Origin: JBCBWG01 sp038523925
GTDB lineage: Bacteria; Pseudomonadota; Alphaproteobacteria; Rhizobiales; Hyphomicrobiaceae
Assembly: GCA_038523925.1 (NCBI GenBank)
Contig: JBCBIY010000018.1
Location: 1-54,724 of the forward strand
DNA: 54,724 bases
Reading direction: 5' to 3'
The notes under the pieces were generated by a model. The model was not told the DNA's origin. It saw only the letters and a program-made list of their open reading frames with translations, and did not search any database. Position 1 is the stretch's first letter; each line of letters starts with the position of its first letter. Position numbers and translations under genes: made by a program. Below are positions 24,582-33,024 of the stretch, piece by piece.

Positions 24582-24911
24582 GTGATTAAGTCAGAGTTGA
24601 TTAACCGGATTGCGGCCGTCAATCCGCATCTGTTTCATCGCGATGTCGAGAAGATCGTCAACGTCGTGCTCGACGAGATCGTCGAGGCGTTGTCGCGCGG
24701 CGAGCGGGTGGAGCTTCGCGGCTTCGGCGCGTTTACCGTGAAGCATCGCGCCGCGCGGACGGGGCGCAACCCGCGGACGGGTGATTCCGTTGAGGTTGAC
24801 GAGAAGTACGTGCCGTTCTTCAAGACAGGCAAAGAGCTTCGTGAGCGGTTGAATTCTGGGGCCGCTCCAGACAACCCGGCGGAGCAGCAGAGCGCGTCGC
24901 CCACGGTCTAG
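24582..24911 (+). CDS. ihfB: Integration host factor subunit beta
   Basis: DNA-bending nucleoid protein that pairs with IHF-alpha. 109 residues from a GTG at 24582; the first residues IKSELINRIAAVNPHLFHRDVEKIVNVVLDEI match the HU/IHF fold start, and the longer open frame upstream overlaps sppA and is unrelated. The beta-arm RNPRTGDSVEV contains the Pro that intercalates in DNA. The C-terminal 15 residues are a short polar tail. It lies between sppA and lapA on the same strand. Confidence 0.95.
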   Translation: MIKSELINRIAAVNPHLFHRDVEKIVNVVLDEIVEALSRGERVELRGFGAFTVKHRAARTGRNPRTGDSVEVDEKYVPFFKTGKELRERLNSGAAPDNPAEQQSASPTV

Positions 24912-24938
24912 GCCGCTATTATTCGGAGTTGAGTTCCC

Positions 24939-25331
24939 GTGCTGTCCCGCTTCCTGATGACTGTCATTGCCTTCGTCGCAGCGCTCCTCCTTGTGACGCT
25001 TGCGCTCGCAAACCGGCATGATGTCCGCCTTGCGCTCGACCCGTTCAATCCGGCAACCGGCCTCTCCGTCGAGATCCCTTTCTTCTTCTACTTGTTTGCA
25101 GCACTTGTCGGCGGCGTGATGCTCGGCGGGTTCGCCACCTGGTTCGGCCAGGGCAAGTGGCGAAAGACGGCGCGGCAGCGGACGCAGGAGGCGATGCGCT
25201 ATAAAGGCGAAGTCGACCGGCTGACCCGCGAGCGCGATAGCCACGTGGAAGCGGCCAAGAAGCTTGCGTCGCAAACGCCGAGCAGTTCGGCAGCCAATGC
25301 GCCGCGTCCGCTCGCGATTGCCGGCCGGTAG
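24939..25331 (+). CDS. lapA: LapA-domain membrane protein
   Basis: 130 residues from a GTG. Two transmembrane helices (about 5-24 and 46-68) enclose a short loop (ANRHDVRLALDPFNPATGLSVEIPFF), the LapA/DUF1049 pattern; the C-terminal part is a predicted cytosolic coiled coil (RQRTQEAMRYKGEVDRLTRERD). In E. coli LapA/LapB affect LpxC turnover and LPS assembly; a similar role here is inference. It is in the ihfB-lapA-trp region typical of the order. Confidence 0.85.
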   Translation: MLSRFLMTVIAFVAALLLVTLALANRHDVRLALDPFNPATGLSVEIPFFFYLFAALVGGVMLGGFATWFGQGKWRKTARQRTQEAMRYKGEVDRLTRERDSHVEAAKKLASQTPSSSAANAPRPLAIAGR

Positions 25332-25421
25332 TCTGCGTCATCGCGCAATCGTCTTTGCTTGGCATTGGTCTGCTGTCGGTCGGGCAACCTTGATCTGATC
25401 TGACATCGGGAGGGCGGTTGC

Positions 25422-26387
25422 GTGCGCATTGTCGATGCCGACACCGTTGACCGGCTTCTGCGCTACCCCGGCCTTGTCGATGTCTTGGCCGACGGGTTTC
25501 AAAGCGGTGCGAGCGCACCGCCGCGACATCACCACCAAATCGCGCGCGGCGATCTCGCGGAGCAAACGCTCTTGTTGATGCCCGCGTGGGCGACGGCTGC
25601 CCCGGATGGCGGGTATGCCTGCGTCAAGCTCGTCACGGTCACGCCGGACAACGCGGCGCGGAACGGGCTTCCCGCGGTGGCTGGCTGCGTATTGCTGTTC
25701 TCAGGGGATACCGGCGCACCGCTGGCGCTGATCGACGGCGCAAAGTTGACCGTCTGGCGGACGGCTGCCGCGTCAGCGCTTGCAAGCCGCCATCTCTCGC
25801 GGCCGGATGCCAAGCATCTTTTGATGATCGGCGCAGGCGCCCTCGCGCCCTACCTCATCCGCGCGCATGCGAGCATCCGCCCGATCGAGCATGTCACCAT
25901 CTGGAACCGGACGCGCGCGCGGGCTGAAGAGGTCGGAGCGCAGCTCACGGGCGCGCCTTTCGCAGTCGCGGTGACCGGCGACCTCGATACAGCGATCCCT
26001 GAGGCGGATATCATTTCAGTCGCAACGCTGAGCGAGACGCCGCTCATCAGAGGCGACCTTTTGCGCGCAGGCCAGCACGTTGATTGCGTTGGCGCCTTCA
26101 AGCCGACGATGCGCGAGACGGACGACGCGGCGATTTCGAAAGCGACCGTCTGGGTCGACACGATGGCAGGCGGCACAACGGAAGCGGGCGACATCGTCAT
26201 GGCGGTTCAGAGCGGTGCGCTGTCGGGATCGCAGATCGTTGGTGACCTCTTCGATCTCGCCGCGGGGCGGTGCCGGCAGCGGTCCTCAGACGAGGAGATC
26301 ACCCTGTTCAAGTCGGTCGGTGCCGCGATTGAGGACCTGTTCGCAGCCGTTGCCGTCTACGAAGCCGATCTCGAGACCAGGAGCTAG
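25422..26387 (+). CDS. Ornithine cyclodeaminase / mu-crystallin family protein
   Basis: 321 residues from a GTG at 25422. The family's NAD(P)-binding Rossmann motif is GAGALAPYLIRAH at about 137-149; the N-terminal substrate region includes VKLVTVTPDNAARNGLPAVAG and DGAKLTVWRTAAASALASRHL. Members include ornithine cyclodeaminase, alanine dehydrogenase and ketimine reductases, so the substrate is not fixed. The next gene, five bases on, is a LysE-type amino-acid exporter, which supports a role in amino-acid turnover. Confidence 0.88.
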   Translation: MRIVDADTVDRLLRYPGLVDVLADGFQSGASAPPRHHHQIARGDLAEQTLLLMPAWATAAPDGGYACVKLVTVTPDNAARNGLPAVAGCVLLFSGDTGAPLALIDGAKLTVWRTAAASALASRHLSRPDAKHLLMIGAGALAPYLIRAHASIRPIEHVTIWNRTRARAEEVGAQLTGAPFAVAVTGDLDTAIPEADIISVATLSETPLIRGDLLRAGQHVDCVGAFKPTMRETDDAAISKATVWVDTMAGGTTEAGDIVMAVQSGALSGSQIVGDLFDLAAGRCRQRSSDEEITLFKSVGAAIEDLFAAVAVYEADLETRS

Positions 26388-26392
26388 ACGCC

Positions 26393-27013
26393 ATGACCAT
26401 CGAAACTTGGCTCGCATTTGCCGTCGCCTCGGGCGTCCTGCTGGCAACACCGGGGCCGACGGTGCTCCTCGTCGTCTCTTATGCCTTCAACCACGGTTGG
26501 CGGTCAGCGTTGCCGTCGGTCGCGGGCGTCGCGCTTGGCGACCTCGTTGCGATGTCCGTATCGCTCATCGGCCTTGGCGCGCTGCTTGCCGCCTCGGCTG
26601 AACTCTACACGCTCCTGCGCTGGATCGGCGCGGCCTACCTCGTCTATCTTGGCATCCAGCTTTGGCGGGCGCGGTCTGACGGGCTGGCCGCCCGCGGAGA
26701 CGCGGGCCCCGCGGACGGCGCAAAGATGTTGCGCACAACGTTTCTGGTGACGGTTTTGAACCCAAAGGGGATCGTCTTCTTCGTCGCGTTCGTCCCGCAG
26801 TTCGTCGACCCGGCCGCGGCCTACGCACCGCAAGCGCTCCTCATGATGGCGACATTTGTGGGCCTGGCCGTGTTGAATGCGGCAATCTATGCCGCCATCG
26901 CGACGCACGCGCGCGGCGCCGTCCAACGCCCGGCCGTCCAGCGTGCGGTCAACCGCGTCAGCGGCTCGATCCTGATCGGGGCCGGCGTCTATACCGCGTC
27001 GCTTCGCTCATGA
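26393..27013 (+). CDS. LysE/RhtB-family amino-acid exporter
   Basis: A 206-residue inner-membrane protein with about six hydrophobic segments. The N-terminal ATPGPTVLLVVSYAFNHGWRSAL and the WIGAAYLVYLGIQLWRA and LNPKGIVFFVAFVPQFV stretches are the LysE superfamily signature. It would export amino acids or derivatives by proton antiport; the substrate is unknown. It is tightly coupled to the cyclodeaminase gene upstream (5-base gap) and its stop overlaps trpF as ATGA. Confidence 0.9.
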   Translation: MTIETWLAFAVASGVLLATPGPTVLLVVSYAFNHGWRSALPSVAGVALGDLVAMSVSLIGLGALLAASAELYTLLRWIGAAYLVYLGIQLWRARSDGLAARGDAGPADGAKMLRTTFLVTVLNPKGIVFFVAFVPQFVDPAAAYAPQALLMMATFVGLAVLNAAIYAAIATHARGAVQRPAVQRAVNRVSGSILIGAGVYTASLRS

Positions 27014-27651
27014 CGGTTGAAGTTAAGATCTGCGGGCTCAAATCGCGCGAGATGATCGACGTCGCGATTGACGCCGGTGCGGACTACATTGGCCTCGTCT
27101 CGTTCCCGAAGAGCCCGCGCCATGTCGAACTTGCAGCCGCCGCCGAGCTTGCCGCCCACGCTCAGATGCGCGCAAACGTGGTCGTCCTCGTCGTCGACCC
27201 GACAGATGCCGCGATCGCCGACATCGCAACGGAGATTGGTCCCGATTTCGTCCAGCTCCACGGTTCGGAGAGCCCCGACCGCGTGCGCGATATCGCCGGG
27301 CGGACGACCGCGAAACTGATTAAAGCGGTGCCCATTGCGACGGCCGATGATGCCGCCCGTGCGACGGACTACTGCGATGCAGCCGACATGCTGCTTTTTG
27401 ATGCGAAGCCGGCGCCGGGGTCGGACCTGCCGGGCGGCAACGGCGCGGCGTTCGACTGGCAGCTCGTCTCGGGCATCGACGCGCCGATCCCGACGATGCT
27501 GTCAGGCGGCCTGACGCCCGACACGGTCGCGGGTGCCATTCAGCAAACCGGCATTGGCGCGGTCGATGTCTCGTCCGGTGTCGAGGCCCGGCGCGGCGAG
27601 AAAGACGCCGCGTTGATCCGCGCATTTGTGGCCGCCGCCAAGTCCCTGTAG
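27010..27651 (+). CDS. trpF: Phosphoribosylanthranilate isomerase
   Basis: Third step of tryptophan synthesis, an Amadori rearrangement in a TIM barrel. 213 residues. VKICGLKSREMIDVAIDAGADYIGLV carries the catalytic Cys (about residue 8), and FVQLHGSE and LSGGLTPDTV are conserved phosphate and substrate loops. The general acid Asp is in DAKPAPG. Its ATG overlaps the exporter stop; trpB follows 81 bases later. Confidence 0.95.
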   Translation: MTVEVKICGLKSREMIDVAIDAGADYIGLVSFPKSPRHVELAAAAELAAHAQMRANVVVLVVDPTDAAIADIATEIGPDFVQLHGSESPDRVRDIAGRTTAKLIKAVPIATADDAARATDYCDAADMLLFDAKPAPGSDLPGGNGAAFDWQLVSGIDAPIPTMLSGGLTPDTVAGAIQQTGIGAVDVSSGVEARRGEKDAALIRAFVAAAKSL

Positions 27652-27732
27652 ACCATCGGTTTCGCAGTTGTCGGCACGCCCGCCGGCCGACGCGAGCCGC
27701 AAACGTTTCATCCGCCAGCAAGGTCAGATTTC

Positions 27733-28977
27733 ATGCCGAGCGCAGATCACGCCGATCTCAAGGAGCCCAAGCGCAACACGTTCCGCGAAGGTCCGGACGA
27801 GCAGGGCCACTTCGGCCAGTTCGGTGGCCGGTTCGTCGCTGAAACCCTGATGCCGCTGATCCTTGAGCTTGAAGCCGCTTACACCGCGGCGAAGGCGGAC
27901 CCTGCGTTCCAGGCGGAGCTGACAAGTCTCCTGAACAACTACGGCGGGCGCCCGTCGCCGCTCTATCTTGCCGAGCGCATGACGGAAGAGCTCGGCGGCG
28001 CGAAGATCTACTTCAAGCGCGACGAGCTCAATCACACCGGCAGCCATAAAATCAATAACTGCCTTGGCCAGATCCTGCTCGCGCGGCGCATGGGCAAGCC
28101 GCGGATCATCGCAGAGACCGGCGCGGGCCAGCATGGCGTCGCCGTCGCCACGGTGTGCGCGAAGTACGGCATGCCGTGCGAAGTCTACATGGGCGCGACG
28201 GATGTCGAGCGTCAGTCGCCGAACGTCGCGCGGATGAAGCTGCTTGGCGCGAAGATCAATCCCGTCACCTCCGGCGCCGGCACGCTTAAGGACGCCATGA
28301 ATGAGGCGCTGCGGGACTGGGTTACCAACGTCGATGATACGTACTACATCATCGGAACCGCGGCGGGCCCGCACCCGTATCCGGCGATGGTGCGCGATTT
28401 CCAGTCAGTAATTGGCCGGGAAGCGCGCGAACAGTGCCTCGAATGCGAGGGCCGCTTGCCGGACGCGATCGTCGCCTGCATCGGCGGCGGCTCAAATGCC
28501 ATCGGGCTCTTCCACCCGTTCCTCGATGATGAGAGCGTCAAGATCTACGGCGTCGAAGCCGGCGGCCATGGCATTGACGTCGACAACGGCCATGCCGCCT
28601 CGATGACTGGCGGCGCACCGGGCGTCCTGCATGGCAACCGCACCTATCTGCTGCAGAACAACGATGGCCAGATCCTCGAGGGCCACTCGATCTCAGCCGG
28701 CCTCGACTATCCGGGCGTCGGGCCGGAGCACGCATGGCTGAAGGACACTGGCCGCGTGACCTACGTGCCGGCGACGGACAAGGAAGCGCTTGACGCGCTG
28801 CAACTGTGCACGCGGCTCGAAGGGATCATTCCGGCGCTTGAGCCGTCACATGCGCTCTCGTACGTGACGAAGCTTGCACCGCAGATGGGCAAGGACGAGA
28901 TCCTGATCATGAACCTCTGTGGCCGCGGCGACAAAGACCTGTTCACCGTCGCCTCAGCCATCGGCCTCGACATCTAA
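27733..28977 (+). CDS. trpB: Tryptophan synthase beta chain
   Basis: PLP enzyme that condenses indole with serine. 414 residues. The PLP lysine is K106 in HTGSHKINN; the phosphate loop GGGSNAIG is near 254; AETGAGQHG is the catalytic loop with Glu. It partners with TrpA from the next gene. Confidence 0.97.
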   Translation: MPSADHADLKEPKRNTFREGPDEQGHFGQFGGRFVAETLMPLILELEAAYTAAKADPAFQAELTSLLNNYGGRPSPLYLAERMTEELGGAKIYFKRDELNHTGSHKINNCLGQILLARRMGKPRIIAETGAGQHGVAVATVCAKYGMPCEVYMGATDVERQSPNVARMKLLGAKINPVTSGAGTLKDAMNEALRDWVTNVDDTYYIIGTAAGPHPYPAMVRDFQSVIGREAREQCLECEGRLPDAIVACIGGGSNAIGLFHPFLDDESVKIYGVEAGGHGIDVDNGHAASMTGGAPGVLHGNRTYLLQNNDGQILEGHSISAGLDYPGVGPEHAWLKDTGRVTYVPATDKEALDALQLCTRLEGIIPALEPSHALSYVTKLAPQMGKDEILIMNLCGRGDKDLFTVASAIGLDI

Positions 28978-29033
28978 ACCGCAGATGCCCCGCGCCTGAC
29001 CTGACACGCCGCCGACCGGACCGCTTGACGCCG

Positions 29034-29855
29034 ATGACACCGAACACCCGCCTCGACACCACGTTTGCCCGGCTGAAGGACGAGGGCCGGAAGGCCTTTG
29101 TTGCCTTCATCACGGCCGGCGATCCTGATCCCGAAACGTCGGCCGCTATACTCAAAGGCTTGCCGGCATCGGGCGTCGACGTCATCGAACTCGGCATGCC
29201 GTTTTCTGATCCGATGGCCGATGGCCCGGCGATCCAGGCATCATCGCTGCGCTCGCTCGAAGCTGGCGGATCGCTTGCTGGCACGCTCGCGCAGGTCAAA
29301 GGTTTCCGTATTGGCGACGACGCGACGCCGATTGTGTTGATGGGCTACTACAATCCGATTTTTCGCTACGGCGTCGAGCGGTTCCTGGACGACGCTTCCG
29401 AAGCCGGCGTCGATGGCCTCATCGTCGTCGACCTGCCGCCGGAAGCCGATGACGAACTCTGCCTGCCCGCCGCCGCAAAGGGCATCAGCTTCATTCGCCT
29501 GGCGACGCCGACAACCGATGCCAAGCGCCTGCCGCGCGTCCTCGAGAACACGTCCGGCTTCGTTTACTACGTTTCGATTACCGGCATCACCGGGGCTGCG
29601 ACGCCGGACACCAGCGCGGTTGGCGCCCGCGTTGCCAGCATCAAGGCGAGCACCGAATTGCCCGTTTGCGTGGGCTTCGGCGTAAAGACGCCAGAGCAGG
29701 CGCGGGCCATTGCGGCCTGTGCTGACGGCGTGGTGGTCGGCTCGGCGATCGTGTCACGGATCGCAGAAACCTTGGATGAGCAGGGCCGCGCAACTGGCGA
29801 AACGGCGGCGCATACCCTAGATCTCGTCAAGACATTAAGCGGTGCGCTGCGGTAG
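29034..29855 (+). CDS. trpA: Tryptophan synthase alpha chain
   Basis: Cleaves indole-3-glycerol phosphate. 273 residues from the ATG at 29034; a TTG three codons earlier is possible and neither has a clear ribosome binding site. E52 (IELGMPFSDP) and D63 (DGPAIQ) are the catalytic acids, and GFGVKTPEQA is the phosphate loop. It follows trpB by 56 bases and precedes accD. Confidence 0.96.
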   Translation: MTPNTRLDTTFARLKDEGRKAFVAFITAGDPDPETSAAILKGLPASGVDVIELGMPFSDPMADGPAIQASSLRSLEAGGSLAGTLAQVKGFRIGDDATPIVLMGYYNPIFRYGVERFLDDASEAGVDGLIVVDLPPEADDELCLPAAAKGISFIRLATPTTDAKRLPRVLENTSGFVYYVSITGITGAATPDTSAVGARVASIKASTELPVCVGFGVKTPEQARAIAACADGVVVGSAIVSRIAETLDEQGRATGETAAHTLDLVKTLSGALR

Positions 29856-29926
29856 GTCCGGCGGAAGTTCGGCCCCACCACCCGACTATCGCTGAGCGCC
29901 GTGTCGCAAGAGGAGTGGCTAGCCCC

Positions 29927-31219
29927 GTGAACTGGATCAGCAACGTCGTCCGGCCGCGCATCCGCAGCTTTCTGACGACCAAGCGCGAGGTGCCCGACAA
30001 CCTCTGGATCAAGTGTCCCGACAGCGGACAGATGGTCTTCCACAAGGACTTGGAAGCCAACCAGTTCGTCGTGCCCGGCTCGAACTATCACATGCGGATG
30101 TCGTCAGCAGACCGGTTCCGCACGACATTTGACGACGGCGTTTTTACACCCGTGCCACTGCCTGACGTGGCGGCCGACCCCCTCAAGTTTCGGGATGGGC
30201 GGCGATACGTCGATCGGTTGAAAGATGCGAAGGCGAAGACCGAGTTGAGCGACGCCGTGCTCGTCGGCGAAGGCTTCATTGATGGCGCCCCCGTCGTGAT
30301 GGCGGCGCAGGACTTCCAATTCATGGGCGGTTCTCTCGGCATGGCCGCGGGTGAAGCGGTGATCGCCGGGATGCTGCGCGCTGTCGAGCGGAACACGCCT
30401 TTCATTCTGTTTGCAGCGTCCGGTGGCGCGCGCATGCAGGAAGGCATCCTGTCACTGATGCAGATGCCGCGCACGACGATTGCCGTCCAGCGACTACGCG
30501 ATGCAGGCCTGCCCTACGTCGTCGTCCTGACCGATCCGACGACGGGTGGCGTCACCGCCTCTTACGCGATGCTTGGCGATGTCCATATCGCAGAGCCCGG
30601 CGCTCTCATCTGCTTTGCCGGCCCGCGCGTCATCGAGCAGACAATCCGCGAACAGTTGCCTGAGGGCTTCCAGCGCGCCGAGTACCTGCTTGAGCACGGC
30701 ATGATCGACATGGTCGTGCACCGCCACGACATGCGCGAGACGCTTGGTCGCCTCTGCCGGCTTCTGGGGCCCGCGGTCGAAGGCGAAGACGCCCACGACG
30801 ACGAGGTCCCGCTGCTTGAGAGCCCGGATGCGGGAAGCCAGGGCGAGGGCGCGACGGCGGAGGGCGCCGCTGCAATCGTGGCCGCCGCCGCAGCGCAGGA
30901 CGCAGAGGCGGTTGTTGACGCCGCCGACGCATTGGTCGAGACCGCGAAAGAGGTGGTCGAGAGCGTATCGGTGAACGGTACGCCGGACGCGAGCCAGGCG
31001 GGCAGTGATGACGGCGTCACCGGTGACGGAGCTGACAAAACAGCCGAGGCCGCCGAGAAGCCCAAGGCGGAACAGACGAGCTTGTTCAACGCGCTCGGGC
31101 TTGGCGGCAGTACGTGGAAGTCTGACGAGCCGGCCGCTGCAGACACGGACAAGACGCCCGTCACCAAGCCGTCGTCTGACGCCAAACCACGCGGCAGCAA
31201 AGCGTCCGCCAAGGAATGA
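29927..31219 (+). CDS. accD: Acetyl-CoA carboxylase carboxyltransferase subunit beta
   Basis: Moves carboxyl from biotin-BCCP to acetyl-CoA, with AccA. I start it at the GTG at 29927 (NWISNVVRPRIRSF), which fits the family start; a GTG four codons earlier is possible. The carboxyltransferase core runs to about residue 285 (ASGGARMQEGI, DPTTGGVTASYAMLGD, GFAGPRVIEQTI-like segment). The N-terminal zinc ribbon is degenerate: only one Cys (WIKCPDSG) of four is left, as is common in this order. A tail of about 145 residues, rich in Ala, Glu and Asp, follows the core and is of unknown role. Confidence 0.95.
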   Translation: MNWISNVVRPRIRSFLTTKREVPDNLWIKCPDSGQMVFHKDLEANQFVVPGSNYHMRMSSADRFRTTFDDGVFTPVPLPDVAADPLKFRDGRRYVDRLKDAKAKTELSDAVLVGEGFIDGAPVVMAAQDFQFMGGSLGMAAGEAVIAGMLRAVERNTPFILFAASGGARMQEGILSLMQMPRTTIAVQRLRDAGLPYVVVLTDPTTGGVTASYAMLGDVHIAEPGALICFAGPRVIEQTIREQLPEGFQRAEYLLEHGMIDMVVHRHDMRETLGRLCRLLGPAVEGEDAHDDEVPLLESPDAGSQGEGATAEGAAAIVAAAAAQDAEAVVDAADALVETAKEVVESVSVNGTPDASQAGSDDGVTGDGADKTAEAAEKPKAEQTSLFNALGLGGSTWKSDEPAAADTDKTPVTKPSSDAKPRGSKASAKE

Positions 31220-32553
31220 CGGCGCGCCTGCCGAGCGACACGCTGCTCGACGATATCAAGCAGCTTCACCCGCTGCTGATCGACCTTTCGCTTGAGCGCA
31301 TCAACGCCCTGCTGGAGAAGCTCGGCAACCCCGAGCGGCGCCTGCCGCCAGTCATTCATATCGCTGGCACAAACGGTAAGGGTTCGACGGCTGCGTTCCT
31401 CACAGCCATCTGCCGCGCGGCCGGCCTCCGCGTTCACCGCTATACCTCGCCGCATCTGATCCGCTTTCATGAGCGGATCATGGTCGCCGGCGAGCCGATC
31501 AGCGAAGCAGCTCTCGTTGATGCGTTGGAGCACGTGCGGTCTGCAAATGCGGGCGCGCCGATGACGTTCTATGAGATCACGACGGCTGCCGCGTTTCTCG
31601 CATTCGCCGAGACGCCGGCTGATGTCGCGATCCTGGAAGTCGGCCTTGGCGGGCGGCTTGACGCGACGAATGTCATCGCAGCCCCGGCCGTGACCGTCAT
31701 CACGCCCGTCGCAATGGATCACGCGGATAAGCTTGGCGGCACGATCGCTGAGATCGCGGGCGAGAAGGCCGGCATCGTGAAAGCGCGGGTGCCATGCATT
31801 GTCGGCCCGCAGACCGACGACGCCCGCCGCGTCATTCAGCAGCGGGCGACGAGCCTCGATGCACCGCTCACACTCTGGGGCGCTGACTTTGATTGCCACG
31901 TCGAGCGCGGCCGGGCGGTGTTTCAGGAAGACGGCAGCCTCATTGATCTGCCGCTGCCTGGCCTGCGCGGCCGTCATCAGGTCGTCAACGCCGGCGTCGC
32001 GGTCGCAGCCGCAAAGGCGTTCGCCGCGGCCACGTCGATACCGATCCCAGAGGATGCCATCGCCGGCGGGCTCCAATCGGTTGATTGGGCGGCCCGGATG
32101 AGCCCGGTTGCGGAAGGCCCGCTCAGGGCGGCGCTTGCGGCAGACGATGAACTCTGGATCGATGGCGGGCACAATCCTGCCGCAGGCCACGCGATCGCCG
32201 ACACACTGTGCGGGCTGCAAGAGCAGGCGTCGCGGCCCACGATCCTGATTGCCGGCATGATGAGCCAGAAGGACTGGCGCGGTTACTTCGAGCCGTTCGT
32301 CGGCCTCGTGGCGCAGGTCATCACGGTGCCGGTGAAGGGGGCGTTCGACGAGGCGAACCCGCCGGAAGAGCTTGCGGCCAGTCTCGCCGACGCGTTCAGC
32401 CTCAAGACGGCGGCGGCACCTGATATTCCAACCGCACTCGCGATGGCTGGCAAGACCTCAGCCGAGCCGAAGCGGATCGTCATTTGCGGGTCGCTTTATC
32501 TCGCCGGTGCGGCGCTCGCGATCAACGAAGGTGTCGCGACGCGGATTGACTGA
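31216..32553 (+). CDS. folC: Bifunctional folylpolyglutamate synthase / dihydrofolate synthase
   Basis: Adds glutamate to dihydropteroate and to folates with ATP. 445 residues, Mur-ligase fold. The P-loop HIAGTNGKGSTAAF is at 48-60, VGLGGRLDATN carries the Mg-binding Glu/Asp region, and DGGHNPAAGHAIADTL marks the C-terminal domain. ATGA overlap with accD indicates coupling. A terminator stands 15-45 bases after the stop. Confidence 0.95.
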   Translation: MTARLPSDTLLDDIKQLHPLLIDLSLERINALLEKLGNPERRLPPVIHIAGTNGKGSTAAFLTAICRAAGLRVHRYTSPHLIRFHERIMVAGEPISEAALVDALEHVRSANAGAPMTFYEITTAAAFLAFAETPADVAILEVGLGGRLDATNVIAAPAVTVITPVAMDHADKLGGTIAEIAGEKAGIVKARVPCIVGPQTDDARRVIQQRATSLDAPLTLWGADFDCHVERGRAVFQEDGSLIDLPLPGLRGRHQVVNAGVAVAAAKAFAAATSIPIPEDAIAGGLQSVDWAARMSPVAEGPLRAALAADDELWIDGGHNPAAGHAIADTLCGLQEQASRPTILIAGMMSQKDWRGYFEPFVGLVAQVITVPVKGAFDEANPPEELAASLADAFSLKTAAAPDIPTALAMAGKTSAEPKRIVICGSLYLAGAALAINEGVATRID

Positions 32554-32567
32554 ACAGCCGCGGCGCC

Positions 32568-32596
32568 AAAAAAAGCCCGGCACACCGGCCGGGCTT
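32568..32596 (-). terminator. Rho-independent terminator of trxA
   Basis: AAGCCCGG-N8-CCGGGCTT, followed on the minus strand by a seven-T run. It lies between the convergent folC and trxA ends and may stop transcription from both sides, more strongly on the minus strand. Confidence 0.85.
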
Positions 32597-32622
32597 CTCG
32601 TCGTCTCGCAAATTGGATCGGC

Positions 32623-32949
32623 TCATGCGCCGACCGTTTCCTTGATCCAGGCTTCGAGCTTGCTCTTCTGGACCAGCGCGCCGGTGTGGCGGGCTGCGAT
32701 CTCGCCATTCTTGAACATGATAAGCGTCGGCATCGCCTGGATCTGATACTTGTTGGTGATCTCAGGGTTTTGGTCGACGTCGATCTTCGCGACGGTGACG
32801 TTGCCGCTCATCTCGGTCGCAACTTCGTCGAGCGCAGGGGCCATCGCTTTACAGGGGCCACACCACTCCGCGAAGAAGTCCACGAGCACCGGCTTGTCGG
32901 ACTTCAGAACTTCAGCTTCGAAGTCCGCGTCGGTCACCATTTTTGTCAT
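32623..32949 (-). CDS. trxA: Thioredoxin
   Basis: Cytosolic disulfide reductase, 108 residues, the standard size. The active site WCGPC is at C30 and C33, and the cis-Pro loop AMPTL follows. No signal peptide. It lies just downstream of addA on the same strand, the usual arrangement addB-addA-trxA. Confidence 0.97.
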   Translation of the reverse strand: MTKMVTDADFEAEVLKSDKPVLVDFFAEWCGPCKAMAPALDEVATEMSGNVTVAKIDVDQNPEITNKYQIQAMPTLIMFKNGEIAARHTGALVQKSKLEAWIKETVGA

Positions 32950-33024
32950 GAGTATCTCCGTCTCCCGGTCGCCGGGCGTTTGATGTTAGGGCGACTTCCT
33001 ACTCTGTCGCAGGTAGGTCGGCGG

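Noticed and set aside
30562..32220. 552-codon minus-strand open frame
   Set aside because: Antisense to accD and folC; shadow frame.
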